A stretch of 64,000 nt of DNA from Tissierella pigra. Its GTDB lineage: Bacteria > Bacillota > Clostridia > Tissierellales > Tissierellaceae. The notes beneath the pieces were generated by a model that searched no databases, had not been told where the DNA came from, and saw only the letters and a program-made list of their open reading frames with translations. The position numbers were made by a program, and so were the translations under genes. Shown piece by piece: positions 26,749 to 35,747 of the stretch. The stretch spans positions 121,835-185,834 of the forward strand of contig NZ_VUNQ01000002.1 in assembly GCF_009695605.1 (NCBI RefSeq), read 5' to 3'. Every line of letters starts with the position of its first letter. Position 1 is the stretch's first letter.

Positions 26749-27747
26749 ATGTTTAGAAGTAAAAAAACAAAAAAGATTGTTGTGAGTTCATTGTTAGGAG
26801 TTATGTTATTGAGTACAGTAGCTTTTGCAGCTAATGGAATATTTGATAAAAAGATTACTGCTACTCATGGTAGGATTAAGCTAAGTTACCAAGGTGAAGA
26901 TATTACCAAATCAGTCGAAGATAAATATGGTGCTCCAGCTTTTACCGTAAAAGAATATGATGGCAGAGCTTATGTACCTGTTAGAGCCTTAGCTGATATT
27001 ATGGGTGTAAGCGTTACTTATGATAGTTCAACTCATACTGCAAGCTTTGTAGATTCTGAAAAGCTAGTATTAAACAAACAACTTGAGCTAAAAGATCAAG
27101 AAATAGCAGCATTACAAGCAGAGATTAATCAACTAAAAAATAAAGTTAAAGAAGAAAAGAAAGAAGAATCATCTAAAACTGATATTAAAGAACTAGAAAA
27201 GAAATTAAATAAAGAATATGGAGTAATAGATGATGTTAGTTTTGATATAACTTTAAAAGAAACTAGCAGTAGAATTACAGCTAATATAACTATAGACACT
27301 AGAAATAGTTCCGAAAGAAATGCTTGGAGGAAAATGAAGGTATCCGACAAAAAATCCTTAATGGAAGATATAGCTGATGATATTAGTAAAGTATTCAAAA
27401 ACCATAAGGTAGAAGGTAGCATCTACGATAACTATGAAAGATATACACTATATACCTTTACTATGAATAACAATGGTAAAGTTACAATTAGTGATAGAGA
27501 CGGCTATGGAGACTATAGATCAGATGATTTATTATATGATGTAGAAAAATATTTAGAAGAGGATTTATATAAGGCACGTTTCCGTAATGCAATCGTAAGA
27601 GCTAGTAGCGAAAATAGTTCAACTGTATATGTTAAAATTTCTCTTGGTTATAGTCCCTCTGATAATGATAAACGTGAAATAAAGGATATAATATATGATC
27701 TTGAAAGAGAACTAAACATCTATATTAATGCTGATATATCTTATTAA
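26749..27747 (+). CDS. Exported protein with copper amine oxidase-like N-terminal (stalk) domain
   Basis: 332 residues from ATG 26749, chosen because AGGAGGGGG lies just ahead; the frame is open further upstream without a site. A signal peptide (SLLGVMLLSTVAFAANG) precedes a copper amine oxidase N-domain-like unit (PAFTVKEYDGRAYVPVRALA followed by DIMGVSVTYDSSTHTASF, about 55-105). That unit is common in surface proteins of Clostridia and is not itself an oxidase. A lysine/glutamate coiled coil (about 110-165) and a C-terminal alpha/beta region with no family I recognise follow. It is a single gene with its own terminator. It probably acts at the cell surface; function unknown. Confidence 0.75.
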   Translation: MFRSKKTKKIVVSSLLGVMLLSTVAFAANGIFDKKITATHGRIKLSYQGEDITKSVEDKYGAPAFTVKEYDGRAYVPVRALADIMGVSVTYDSSTHTASFVDSEKLVLNKQLELKDQEIAALQAEINQLKNKVKEEKKEESSKTDIKELEKKLNKEYGVIDDVSFDITLKETSSRITANITIDTRNSSERNAWRKMKVSDKKSLMEDIADDISKVFKNHKVEGSIYDNYERYTLYTFTMNNNGKVTISDRDGYGDYRSDDLLYDVEKYLEEDLYKARFRNAIVRASSENSSTVYVKISLGYSPSDNDKREIKDIIYDLERELNIYINADISY

Positions 27748-27800
27748 AAAAGGCAGTCTGACAAAAATATATAGATAATTTATAAAAGTGAATAAAATAA

Positions 27801-27832
27801 AAAACAACGACCAAAATTTTGGTCGTTGTTTT
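27801..27832. terminator. Perfect palindromic terminator after the stalk-domain gene
   Basis: A perfect 32-bp palindrome (arms 27801-27816 and 27817-27832, core CAACGACCAAAA) has A and T runs at its ends and no free loop. Confidence 0.85.
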
Positions 27833-27999
27833 CATATGCATAAAATTATTAAGTAACATTTAATACTACATATATAGCTTCCAAGTATTTTATTAATACA
27901 TTTTGTTATAGTTTATTATAGTTTACTATTTAATTCTTGTAAAATAATGGTATGATATACTATGTATGGTTTATAATTAGAAAGGTAGGAGAACTTGAG

Positions 28000-28665
28000 T
28001 TGAATAATATAATTGGCATATTAGTATCTATAGTTTTTGTATTTTTGATCATAATTATAGCTTCATTTATGAAAAACTTAGGTATTTTATCTATGGAAGG
28101 TAGTAGAAAATTTATACATATAGGTGTTTCTAATTGGTGTATTATTTCCATGATCTTTTTTGATAATAATATAAGTGCAGCTGTAGTTCCTGGATTTTTT
28201 GTTATCATTAATTATATATCTTATACAAAACAGCTATTTAGTGCTATGGAAAGAAATGAATCAAAAAAGGATTTAGGAACTGTATACTATGCTTTATCTT
28301 TACTAATTTTATCATTAATTACTTTCAAGGACAAAGAACTGTCCTATATAGGTGCACTAGGCATATTAATCATGGGGTATGGTGATGGTTTTGCTGCAAT
28401 AGTAGGTATAAACTTTGGAAAACATAAATTTAAAATATTTGGAAATTATAAAAGTATAGAAGGTAGCCTAGCCATGTTTACTTTCTCATTTATAGTTTCT
28501 ATAATAATATTATATATATTTAATCCTAATAATATATTATTATTTAGTTTTATACTAGCAGCTCTTAGTACTATTTTAGAGTTATTTTCTCCGTTTGGAT
28601 TGGACAACCTTACTGTTCCATTAGGTTCTGCAATATTTTTTTACACTATATTATTACAAGTTTAG
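28000..28665 (+). CDS. Polyprenol/phytol kinase-like membrane protein (SEC59/VTE5/DGK1 family)
   Basis: About 221 residues with six or seven membrane helices. The motifs GSRKFIHIGVSNW and MGYGDGFAAIVGINFGKHKF then KIFGNYKSIEGS are those of the CTP-dependent lipid kinases (dolichol kinase SEC59, phytol kinase VTE5). The TTG at 28000, eight bases after AGGAG (27987-27991), is the best start; the frame is open from ATG 27952 without a site. It lies three bases before a marker (AGGAAGTGG) for the next gene, a DUF92/VTE6-like protein. The pair recalls the two successive kinases of phytol salvage. In this organism the substrate is more likely a polyprenol used as a glycan carrier. That is inference. 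Confidence 0.75.
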   Translation: MNNIIGILVSIVFVFLIIIIASFMKNLGILSMEGSRKFIHIGVSNWCIISMIFFDNNISAAVVPGFFVIINYISYTKQLFSAMERNESKKDLGTVYYALSLLILSLITFKDKELSYIGALGILIMGYGDGFAAIVGINFGKHKFKIFGNYKSIEGSLAMFTFSFIVSIIILYIFNPNNILLFSFILAALSTILELFSPFGLDNLTVPLGSAIFFYTILLQV

Positions 28666-28677
28666 GAAGTGGTTATA

Positions 28678-29475
28678 ATGTTAGATTTTACAATAGGATT
28701 AATTTCTTCTTTTTTAATTTCTTTTATAGCTTATAAAAAATCATCACTAAATATAAGTGGTTTTTTGGCTGCTACAATATTAGGTACTGCAATTTATTTT
28801 TTTGGAGGTTTATGGTTTTTCAATATAATGATAGGATTTTTCATATCATCTAGTTTTTTAACCAAATTTAAAAATACAAATAAAAATAATGTTAATAAGT
28901 TGAATGAGAAAGGTGGGAAACGTGACTATATTCAAGTCTTTGTCAATGGAGGAATAGGACTTATTCTAGCTTTTTTGCATTATATATATAAAGAACCTAT
29001 ATTCTTATTAGCTTATTCTGTATCCTTCGGTGTAGCAACTTCAGACACCTGGGCCTCCGAAATAGGAGTATTGAGCAAAAACAAACCATTATCTATATTA
29101 AATCTTAGAACTATAGAAAGAGGAATGTCTGGAGGTATAAGTACACTAGGGACTGTATTCTCATTTTTAGGCTCTGCATTTATAGCTATAATATTTTTTA
29201 TTGCATATATTGCATTATATAATGATATAAGACAAGGCCTTACTTATTTCTCCATATGTCTAATTCTAGGATTCATAGGATCAATTATAGATAGCATACT
29301 GGGTGCTTCTATACAAGCTCAATACTACTGTGAGTCTACTAAATCCTTTACAGAAAGAAAAATACATAAAAACAAGCCTAATAGGCTTGTTAAAGGGTAC
29401 TATATTGTAAATAATGATGCTGTAAACTTTGCCAGTAATTTAATATCTACTTTGATAGTCTTTTGGTTATACTAA
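28678..29475 (+). CDS. DUF92 family membrane protein (VTE6/TMEM19-like)
   Basis: 265 residues, mostly hydrophobic, with the DUF92 signature FGVATSDTWASEIGVLSKNK followed by LRTIERGMSGGISTLGT, and later LGFIGSIIDSILGASIQA. Plant VTE6 is a phytyl-phosphate kinase of this family. Bacterial members are little studied. ATG 28678 follows AGGAAGTGG at 28666-28674; GTG 28669 lies inside that site. It forms a two-gene operon with the SEC59/VTE5-like gene. Its 3' end overlaps the convergent VanZ-family gene by 29 bases, so both reading frames end inside each other. Confidence 0.8.
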   Translation: MLDFTIGLISSFLISFIAYKKSSLNISGFLAATILGTAIYFFGGLWFFNIMIGFFISSSFLTKFKNTNKNNVNKLNEKGGKRDYIQVFVNGGIGLILAFLHYIYKEPIFLLAYSVSFGVATSDTWASEIGVLSKNKPLSILNLRTIERGMSGGISTLGTVFSFLGSAFIAIIFFIAYIALYNDIRQGLTYFSICLILGFIGSIIDSILGASIQAQYYCESTKSFTERKIHKNKPNRLVKGYYIVNNDAVNFASNLISTLIVFWLY

Positions 29476-29914
29476 CTTGTAATATTATACCAGTAATTGC
29501 CCCAGCAGTATCTATAATTACATCTTTTATTTGAGCACCTCTACCTGGTACAAATAGTTGATGAAATTCATCTGATATTGCATAAATGATACAAATTATT
29601 AAGGCAAGTATTACAGCCTTAGTTATATGAACTTTAGCTATCTTTAGCATACTCATTACTAATATTCCAAGTAATAGATATGCAAAGAAATGTGCATTTT
29701 TTCTTAGAATATGATTAACCCTTTTAGGATTCAACTCTGCTTTAGGCACTATCTTTTCTATAGTGTCTACAACAACCTTGGTAATTTTTTTGCTTAATCC
29801 ATTAGATTGTTGAACTGGTTGAGAAGATAAGTAAAATATTAGTGCCATCCAAAAGATAACAGCTAAACAAAATAATATCCTTTTATAATTATCTGTAATT
29901 TTAAATTTATTCAT
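29447..29914 (-). CDS. VanZ family protein
   Basis: 155 residues with four membrane helices. FWMALIFYLSSQP near the start, the HILRKNAHFFAYLLLGILVM block and CIIYAISDEFHQLFVPGRGA then QIKDVIIDTAG are the VanZ family signature. VanZ itself gives low-level teicoplanin resistance by an unknown route; most family members are uncharacterised membrane proteins found near cell-envelope genes. It converges with, and overlaps by 29 bases, the DUF92 gene. Confidence 0.88.
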   Translation of the reverse strand: MNKFKITDNYKRILFCLAVIFWMALIFYLSSQPVQQSNGLSKKITKVVVDTIEKIVPKAELNPKRVNHILRKNAHFFAYLLLGILVMSMLKIAKVHITKAVILALIICIIYAISDEFHQLFVPGRGAQIKDVIIDTAGAITGIILQVSITKRLSK

Positions 29915-30091
29915 ATTTAAGTCCTTTAGTATAATTTTGTATTTTTTATATTATAACACAAAACTATTATGAAAGTTAACAAGAATGATACGGATATATT
30001 ACTTTCCACAATAAAATATTATTTAAGAACTTTCTCGAATATAGTCCTCTACTCTAAACTTTGAAACTAATTTTATTGGTAAATATAATTT

Positions 30092-30129
30092 AAAAGAATC
30101 TCATAAATATTTTTTCATAAGATTCTTTT
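30092..30129 (-). terminator. Terminator after the second MurJ gene
   Basis: A 10-bp stem (AAAAGAATCT at 30092-30101 with AGATTCTTTT at 30120-30129) and an AT-rich loop stand 25 bases beyond the murJ-like stop. The rest of the 239-base gap (29915-30153) shows nothing recognisable beyond AT-rich sequence upstream of the VanZ gene. Confidence 0.7.
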
Positions 30130-30153
30130 TATATTTTATTCTATTTTTTAATC

Positions 30154-31707
30154 TTAGTTTCCAATAAATCTTTCTTTAACTTTATTCACCATATATCTTA
30201 CTTCTTCTATTTTTAGTAAGTAACATAATACTCCATATACTATAACTGCAAGTCCTACTGCAACTAATAAGGAAATTAAATTATGTAGTTTAGATACTCC
30301 TAAAATACCATATAATCCGTGATAAACTATATAAGCTACTATCCCCATTATAGCTGAAGCTAGGCCAGTTTTAAGGAAAGTTATTATATATTCCTTAGTA
30401 CCTAATGAACCAATCTTCTTTTTTAAGCCATATAATAGCATTATTGCAGCTATTGTTGTAGCTATACTCGTAGCTAAAGCTAATCCTGCATGAGCCATGA
30501 AATTAACTAATATAAGGTTTAAGACTATATTAAATCCTACAGATATAGCACCATTTATCATCGGAGTTTTAGTATCTTGCAAAGAGTAGTATACTCTAGT
30601 TATAAGTAGTCTTAATGCCATAGCCACAAGTCCTATAGAATAAAATATAAGAGCCTGTGAAGTCATTAAAGTAGCTATAGCATCAAATTCTCCTCTTTGG
30701 AAAGCAATTTCAACTATTGGTTTAGCTAATACGATCATTCCTACTGTAGCAGGTACGGTAATTAATAATATAAGATTAATTCCATAGCTCATGGTACTTT
30801 CAACCCCATCTATATTATCATCATTAGCTTCCTTTGACAATACTGGAAATATTACAGTAGTTATGGCAGATATAAACACACCTAGTATAAGTCCATTTAG
30901 CTTGCTAGCATAATTCAATGCTGAAATACTTCCTGATACTAAAGATGAGGCTAAGGTTTTATCTACTATAGCATTTAGATCATTTATGGCTACACCTATA
31001 AGAACTGGTAAACTAAGATATAGAACTTTTTTAATATATTTATCTTTTAAATCGAATATAAATTTATATTTAAAGCCTGATAATCTTGCTTCTGGAATCT
31101 GCACTAATAATTGTGAGAATACAGCAATTACTCCTGCAACCATCAATCCTCTTATACCAAATATGGAAGATAAAAATAACAAGAAAAATATATAAATAAA
31201 ATTAAAAGGAATTCCTATCATAGCAGTAGCATTGAATCTTTGTTCTGATTGAAGGTATCCTGTCATTACCCCTATAACCCCACTAAATAAAATCATAGGT
31301 AAACCTATTCTAGTTAACTTAACAGCTAAGTTGAATTGTTCGCCTTCAAATCCAGAGGCTAATAATTTGATTATTATTGGAGTTCCTAGTAAGCCTATTA
31401 TTACTAAGATCAAGGATACAAAAAATATAACATTAATCATATTGTTTGTATGTTCTATCTTTCCTTTTTTCCCTTCTTTAGATTCTATTTCTGAAATAAC
31501 AGGTATAAAAGTTGTACTGATAGCATTGCTAAGAAACCCTGTTACTAAACTAGTAGCTGTTAAAGCTATAAAAAATGTATCTGTTTCCATACCAGATCCA
31601 AATTTAGCTGCTATAAGAACTTCTCTAAGAAACCCTAGGAATTTACTTCCTAGGGTAAAGATTATTATTATTAATGCTGATTTTGCTGTTTTGTTTGATT
31701 TAGACAT
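30154..31707 (-). CDS. murJ: MurJ/MviN-family lipid flippase (copy 2)
   Basis: 517 residues, clearly paralogous to the protein at 1457-2986. Both share LGFIREVxIAxKFGSG-like N-termini followed by METDTxF, and an almost identical central SALNYASK block. The gene is the last leftward gene before the glycan operon ends. It is separated from gmhB by 189 bases holding a 28-bp palindrome. I saw no Wzx-type O-antigen flippase in the glycan locus, so this copy may move its lipid-linked oligosaccharide; the other could be the housekeeping lipid II flippase. That split of labour is inference from position. Confidence 0.86.
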   Translation of the reverse strand: MSKSNKTAKSALIIIIFTLGSKFLGFLREVLIAAKFGSGMETDTFFIALTATSLVTGFLSNAISTTFIPVISEIESKEGKKGKIEHTNNMINVIFFVSLILVIIGLLGTPIIIKLLASGFEGEQFNLAVKLTRIGLPMILFSGVIGVMTGYLQSEQRFNATAMIGIPFNFIYIFFLLFLSSIFGIRGLMVAGVIAVFSQLLVQIPEARLSGFKYKFIFDLKDKYIKKVLYLSLPVLIGVAINDLNAIVDKTLASSLVSGSISALNYASKLNGLILGVFISAITTVIFPVLSKEANDDNIDGVESTMSYGINLILLITVPATVGMIVLAKPIVEIAFQRGEFDAIATLMTSQALIFYSIGLVAMALRLLITRVYYSLQDTKTPMINGAISVGFNIVLNLILVNFMAHAGLALATSIATTIAAIMLLYGLKKKIGSLGTKEYIITFLKTGLASAIMGIVAYIVYHGLYGILGVSKLHNLISLLVAVGLAVIVYGVLCYLLKIEEVRYMVNKVKERFIGN

Positions 31708-31763
31708 ATATTACCCCCATATAGATTTTTAGTTATTTAAAAAATAGAACATACTAACGAAAT

Positions 31764-31791
31764 ATACTTTCTAATATATATTAGAAAGTAT
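31764..31791. promoter_or_regulatory. Perfect 28-bp palindrome between gmhB and the second murJ
   Basis: Arms ATACTTTCTAATAT (31764-31777) and their exact complement (31778-31791) meet without a loop. No clear U tract follows on either strand, so an operator or mRNA-end structure is as likely as a terminator. It lies 57 bases ahead of the murJ start. Confidence 0.55.
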
Positions 31792-31896
31792 TCATAATGG
31801 TAAATCTTTATAGTTTCGTATTTTATAGGTATTGTCAATATATTTGCTTAACTAATAATAAAGCTTAATAAATTATTTGTTAATTATAATAAAATA

Positions 31897-32541
31897 TTAT
31901 ATCTTACTTAAAGAACTTTTTAAACTTTGTGCAAACTCAAATAAATCTTCAAATATCATATCTGCTTCACTATTAGATTTATCTACTTCATGTCCTGAAC
32001 ATACCAATACAGTTTTATAGAATCCAGCATTTTTGCCTGTAAGAATATCACTCTCTTTATCACCCACTATATATGATTGTGATACATCTATATAGATCCC
32101 TTTCCCTTTAAAATCATCTATAGCATTGTCAACCATTCCAGTGTTTGGCTTTCTACAATCACAATTAATAGCATACTTCTCAATAATCCCTTTTGGATGG
32201 TGAGGACAATAATAATAAGAATCAATATAATATCCATTATTTTTCTCATCCTCAATTGCTCTTTTATCGTCAAATTCTAAGCCTTTAGTTGATATTTTAT
32301 TTAATTCCCATTCTATATATTTATGTAATACTATTATATCATCTTCTGTGTAATATCCTCTAGCAACTCCTGATTGATTAGTTACTACAATTACTATAAA
32401 TCCTAAATCATGAAAAATTTTAATAGCTTCCTCAGATCCTGGAATAAAATAGAAGTCTGAAGGTTTGTATAAATAATTAACTTCTTTATTAATTGTACCA
32501 TCACGATCTAAAAATATCGCTTTCATTTTCTGAACATTCAA
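31897..32541 (-). CDS. gmhB: D-glycero-D-manno-heptose 1,7-bisphosphate phosphatase
   Basis: 214 residues. A HAD-superfamily phosphatase with the nucleophile motif FLDRDGTINKEV, then VVTNQSGVARGYY and VGDKESDILTGKNAGF. The zinc-binding cysteines are in CPHHPKG and NCDCRKPNTGMV, which mark the GmhB/HisB-N group. It removes the C7 phosphate from heptose bisphosphate between the kinase and nucleotidyl-transfer steps of ADP-heptose synthesis. HisB-type histidinol phosphatase is the alternative, but gmhA and hldE directly upstream decide for heptose. It is the last gene of the glycan operon. Confidence 0.88.
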   Translation of the reverse strand: MNVQKMKAIFLDRDGTINKEVNYLYKPSDFYFIPGSEEAIKIFHDLGFIVIVVTNQSGVARGYYTEDDIIVLHKYIEWELNKISTKGLEFDDKRAIEDEKNNGYYIDSYYYCPHHPKGIIEKYAINCDCRKPNTGMVDNAIDDFKGKGIYIDVSQSYIVGDKESDILTGKNAGFYKTVLVCSGHEVDKSNSEADMIFEDLFEFAQSLKSSLSKI

Positions 32542-32612
32542 TTACTCATCACCTTTTTCTAATTGAGTATTATTACTATCTAAAAATAAATTTTATTTTA
32601 TATAATACTTAT

Positions 32613-33194
32613 TTAACATAATTCTGATATAACAGATTCTACTATTTCACAAATTATATGACCAATTGTTATGTGACTCTCCTGTACTCTAGCAGTTACA
32701 TCTGATGGAACTATGATAGAAAAATCTGCAACACCACCTATTTTACCACCATTACCACCAAGTAGACCTATTGTACGCCCACCAATTTCTTTGGCCTTTA
32801 TAATAGCTCTATAAACATTGTCCGAATTTCCACTTGTACTTATACCTATTAGAATATCCTCTCCTGCCATAAGACCTTCCACTTGTCTACTAAACACATT
32901 CTCATAACCATAATCATTGGCAATTGCTGTCATTGTGGCAATATCAGCATTTAATACAATAGCTGGTAATGATTTTCGTTCCATCTGAAATCTTCCTATC
33001 AATTCTCCTGCTATATGTAGAGCATCTGAAGCTGACCCCCCATTTCCACAAAGAATAATTTTTCCACCATTTTTATAAGATTCAATAATTGTTAAACACA
33101 CCTCTTGAATAATTCCACACAATTCTTGATCATTTAATATTTTGTTTTTTATATTTATACTTTCTTCAAACCCTTTTTTAATTATTTTTTCCAT
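32613..33194 (-). CDS. gmhA: Sedoheptulose-7-phosphate isomerase
   Basis: 193 residues, the family's usual length. A SIS-domain protein with LCGNGGSASDALHIAGELIG followed by the RFQMERKSLPAI segment, GISTSGNSDNVYRAI, and QESHITIGHIICEIVE carrying active-site His and Glu. It converts sedoheptulose 7-phosphate to D-glycero-D-manno-heptose 7-phosphate, the first step towards ADP-heptose. It lies 15 bases after hldE. Confidence 0.93.
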   Translation of the reverse strand: MEKIIKKGFEESINIKNKILNDQELCGIIQEVCLTIIESYKNGGKIILCGNGGSASDALHIAGELIGRFQMERKSLPAIVLNADIATMTAIANDYGYENVFSRQVEGLMAGEDILIGISTSGNSDNVYRAIIKAKEIGGRTIGLLGGNGGKIGGVADFSIIVPSDVTARVQESHITIGHIICEIVESVISELC

Positions 33195-33209
33195 CTATTA
33201 TAACCCCCC

Positions 33210-34658
33210 CTATTCATATGTTGATAAAATCGTTTCTACAATATTAGAAGTTGAAATCCCTTCAACTAATGGTATCAAAATAACTTTACCACCTTTTCCC
33301 TCAACTATATCTTTTCCTACAACATCTTCAATACTATAATCTCCACCCTTTACTAATAAATCTGGTTCAATTATCTTAATCAATTCATAGGGAGTATCCT
33401 CATCAAATACTACCAAATAATCAATAAAGTTTAAATTGGCTAGCATCTCTATCCTATCTTTCTCACAAACTATAGGCCTTTTTTCACCCTTTAAATTTTT
33501 TATAGATCTATCACTATTCACTCCAACAATTAATACATCTCCAAGTTCTGCAGCCTGTTTAAGGTATCTAACATGTCCTACATGTAGTATATCAAAACAT
33601 CCATTTGTAAAGACAACAGTTTTATTTAGATGTTCTTTCTTAATATTTAGATACTCTTCGAGTGTAACAAGCTTTTTTATACTATCAGAGCTATTGTTAA
33701 AATATGCCTCAACTTCTCCAAGTTTAACTATACTAGTTCCAACTTTACCGACTTTGATACCTGCAGCAGCATTAGCTATTACAGCACTATCATAAAGAGA
33801 CATATCATTCGCAATAGAAGCACCTAAATAAGAAAGTACAGTATCTCCTGCTCCCGTTACATCAAACACTTCTCTAGCCATAGTTGGTATGTGATTTATA
33901 TTGTCATCTCCATCAATGAGTACCATACCTTTTTCACCACGAGTAACTAAAATAGCATTAGTCTTTGATAACATTTTAAGTTTCTTAGCTGCTTCAACCA
34001 ACTCATTATCATTTGATATTTTACAATTTAATATATCCTCTAATTCTTTATTATTTGGTTTTAGTAAATATGCTCCTTTATATTTATCTAGATTACTCCC
34101 CTTTATATCAATTAATACTTTCTTTTTATTTTCATTGCATATCTGAATAATATCTTGTAAAAGATCTTGAGTAAGTAACCCTTTTAAATAATCTGATACT
34201 AAAACAATATCAAACTCTTTAATATTAGATTCTAGTTTTTCTAAAAGTATAGTCTTTAGATTAATATTTATTTCTTCATTATTTTCCCTATCTATTCTAA
34301 TCATTTGTTGATTATTCTGTGCTAATAGTCTAGTCTTTACAGTGGTAGTTCTTTCCTCATCTGATACAATAAATCTATAGTCAATATTTGACTCTTTTAA
34401 AATATCTTTAAATATACTACCATACATATCATTCCCAATTACTGACATTAGAAATACTTGTCCACATATTGATACTAGATTTGCAGCTACATTTGCTGCT
34501 CCTCCAAGTCTATAATAATTATCCTTATAACTGAATACTGGAACTGGTGATTCAGGTGAAATTCTTGTAACATATCCAGAATAATACTGGTCAAGCATAA
34601 CATCACCTATAACTAAAATCTTAGATGTTGAATTTCGTAAATTAACATATGATTTCAT
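33210..34658 (-). CDS. hldE: Bifunctional heptose-7-phosphate kinase / heptose-1-phosphate adenylyltransferase
   Basis: 482 residues, full length for HldE. The N-terminal half is a PfkB-type kinase (LVIGDVMLDQYYSGYVTRIS near residue 15; GAGDTVLSYLG with the catalytic Asp near residue 268). The C-terminal half is a cytidylyltransferase-fold adenylyltransferase (VFTNGCFDILHVGHVRYLKQ; the HxGH is intact, near residue 355). It phosphorylates heptose 7-phosphate at C1 and, after GmhB, makes ADP-heptose. The fused form is typical of Gram-negative LPS pathways. I saw no HldD epimerase, so the product would stay ADP-D-glycero-beta-D-manno-heptose. Confidence 0.93.
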   Translation of the reverse strand: MKSYVNLRNSTSKILVIGDVMLDQYYSGYVTRISPESPVPVFSYKDNYYRLGGAANVAANLVSICGQVFLMSVIGNDMYGSIFKDILKESNIDYRFIVSDEERTTTVKTRLLAQNNQQMIRIDRENNEEININLKTILLEKLESNIKEFDIVLVSDYLKGLLTQDLLQDIIQICNENKKKVLIDIKGSNLDKYKGAYLLKPNNKELEDILNCKISNDNELVEAAKKLKMLSKTNAILVTRGEKGMVLIDGDDNINHIPTMAREVFDVTGAGDTVLSYLGASIANDMSLYDSAVIANAAAGIKVGKVGTSIVKLGEVEAYFNNSSDSIKKLVTLEEYLNIKKEHLNKTVVFTNGCFDILHVGHVRYLKQAAELGDVLIVGVNSDRSIKNLKGEKRPIVCEKDRIEMLANLNFIDYLVVFDEDTPYELIKIIEPDLLVKGGDYSIEDVVGKDIVEGKGGKVILIPLVEGISTSNIVETILSTYE

Positions 34659-34679
34659 AATAAACTCATCCTTTTATCT

Positions 34680-35747
34680 CTAATTTAAAATTTCAATTGC
34701 TTTATTATATATTTGTTCTACTGTAATATCATTTAGACATTTTCTGTTATTGCATTCAAATAATTTATCTGTACCATAACAATACTGACAATCTATATTT
34801 AATGTTATATTATTACTCTTTTCTGAATATGGCCCTACTATTTTTGGATCTGTAGGTCCAAAAATAGTCAACGTATACTTACCTAATGCGTCTGCAATAT
34901 GTAGCATACCTGTATCACCACCAATAACTAAATCACACTCATTAATTAAAGCTGCAGATTCCATTATTGTAGTCTTATTAATATAATTTATAACATTTTT
35001 ATTATCCTTTAATTTTTCTTCATATTCCTTGATTTCTTGTTCTTCTTTTTTCCCACCTAATAAAATAATATTAAAATCATTTGTTAATCTCTCTATTAAT
35101 TCCATATAGTTTTCTATCTCCCATTTCTTGGCTTCATATGGTATTCTATTAAAACCTTTTTTCTGCTCCACAGGATTAGTACCTATACATATTCCTATTA
35201 ATTTATCTTTTTTATCAAAAATATCTAGTTTATTTTTTGCATTTTCTTCATTACCTTTATTTATATTCATAAAAGGTTTAGAATCATATATAGTTATATC
35301 CAATGGTTTTAAGAGATTTAGATTTCTATCAACTTTGTGTAAGCTATTATCTCCATCCATAGTAATATTGTTTTTTATTAATAATCTTTTATCAGCCTTT
35401 GATACTTCTCCAACTCTATTTTTACATCCTAAAATATAAAGTAATATTGCTCCTAATCGTCTATTAGATATTGGTGATAATATCCCTATATCATAATTCT
35501 CTCTTCTTATTTGTCTGATAAATTTGATGATTTCATTGAATTTCATATTTCTAAGATTTAAGAAATAATAAGTATCTACTAAACCTGTACAATCAAGTAT
35601 TTCTGCATGGATACTAGATGCTACAATAACTGAAATTTTCGCTTCGGTAAAGTTTTTACGTAAATTATTAATTAAAGGTATAATTTGAACTACGTCGCCT
35701 AGTCCATGATGAATTTCAATTAATATTTTATTATATTTCATTTGCAT
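34680..35747 (-). CDS. Glycosyltransferase family 9 (heptosyltransferase-like)
   Basis: 355 residues with the two Rossmann-like halves of GT-B enzymes. LIEIHHGLGDVVQIIPLINN near the N-terminus and CDLVIGGDTGMLHIADALGK followed by TLTIFGPTDP are the GT9 marks of ADP-heptose:LPS heptosyltransferases. The C-terminus has a cluster of cysteines (CQYC...C...C), common in this family. It overlaps the upstream ligase gene by 17 bases and lies directly before hldE. It is therefore the likely user of the ADP-heptose made by the three genes that follow. Confidence 0.87.
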   Translation of the reverse strand: MQMKYNKILIEIHHGLGDVVQIIPLINNLRKNFTEAKISVIVASSIHAEILDCTGLVDTYYFLNLRNMKFNEIIKFIRQIRRENYDIGILSPISNRRLGAILLYILGCKNRVGEVSKADKRLLIKNNITMDGDNSLHKVDRNLNLLKPLDITIYDSKPFMNINKGNEENAKNKLDIFDKKDKLIGICIGTNPVEQKKGFNRIPYEAKKWEIENYMELIERLTNDFNIILLGGKKEEQEIKEYEEKLKDNKNVINYINKTTIMESAALINECDLVIGGDTGMLHIADALGKYTLTIFGPTDPKIVGPYSEKSNNITLNIDCQYCYGTDKLFECNNRKCLNDITVEQIYNKAIEILN

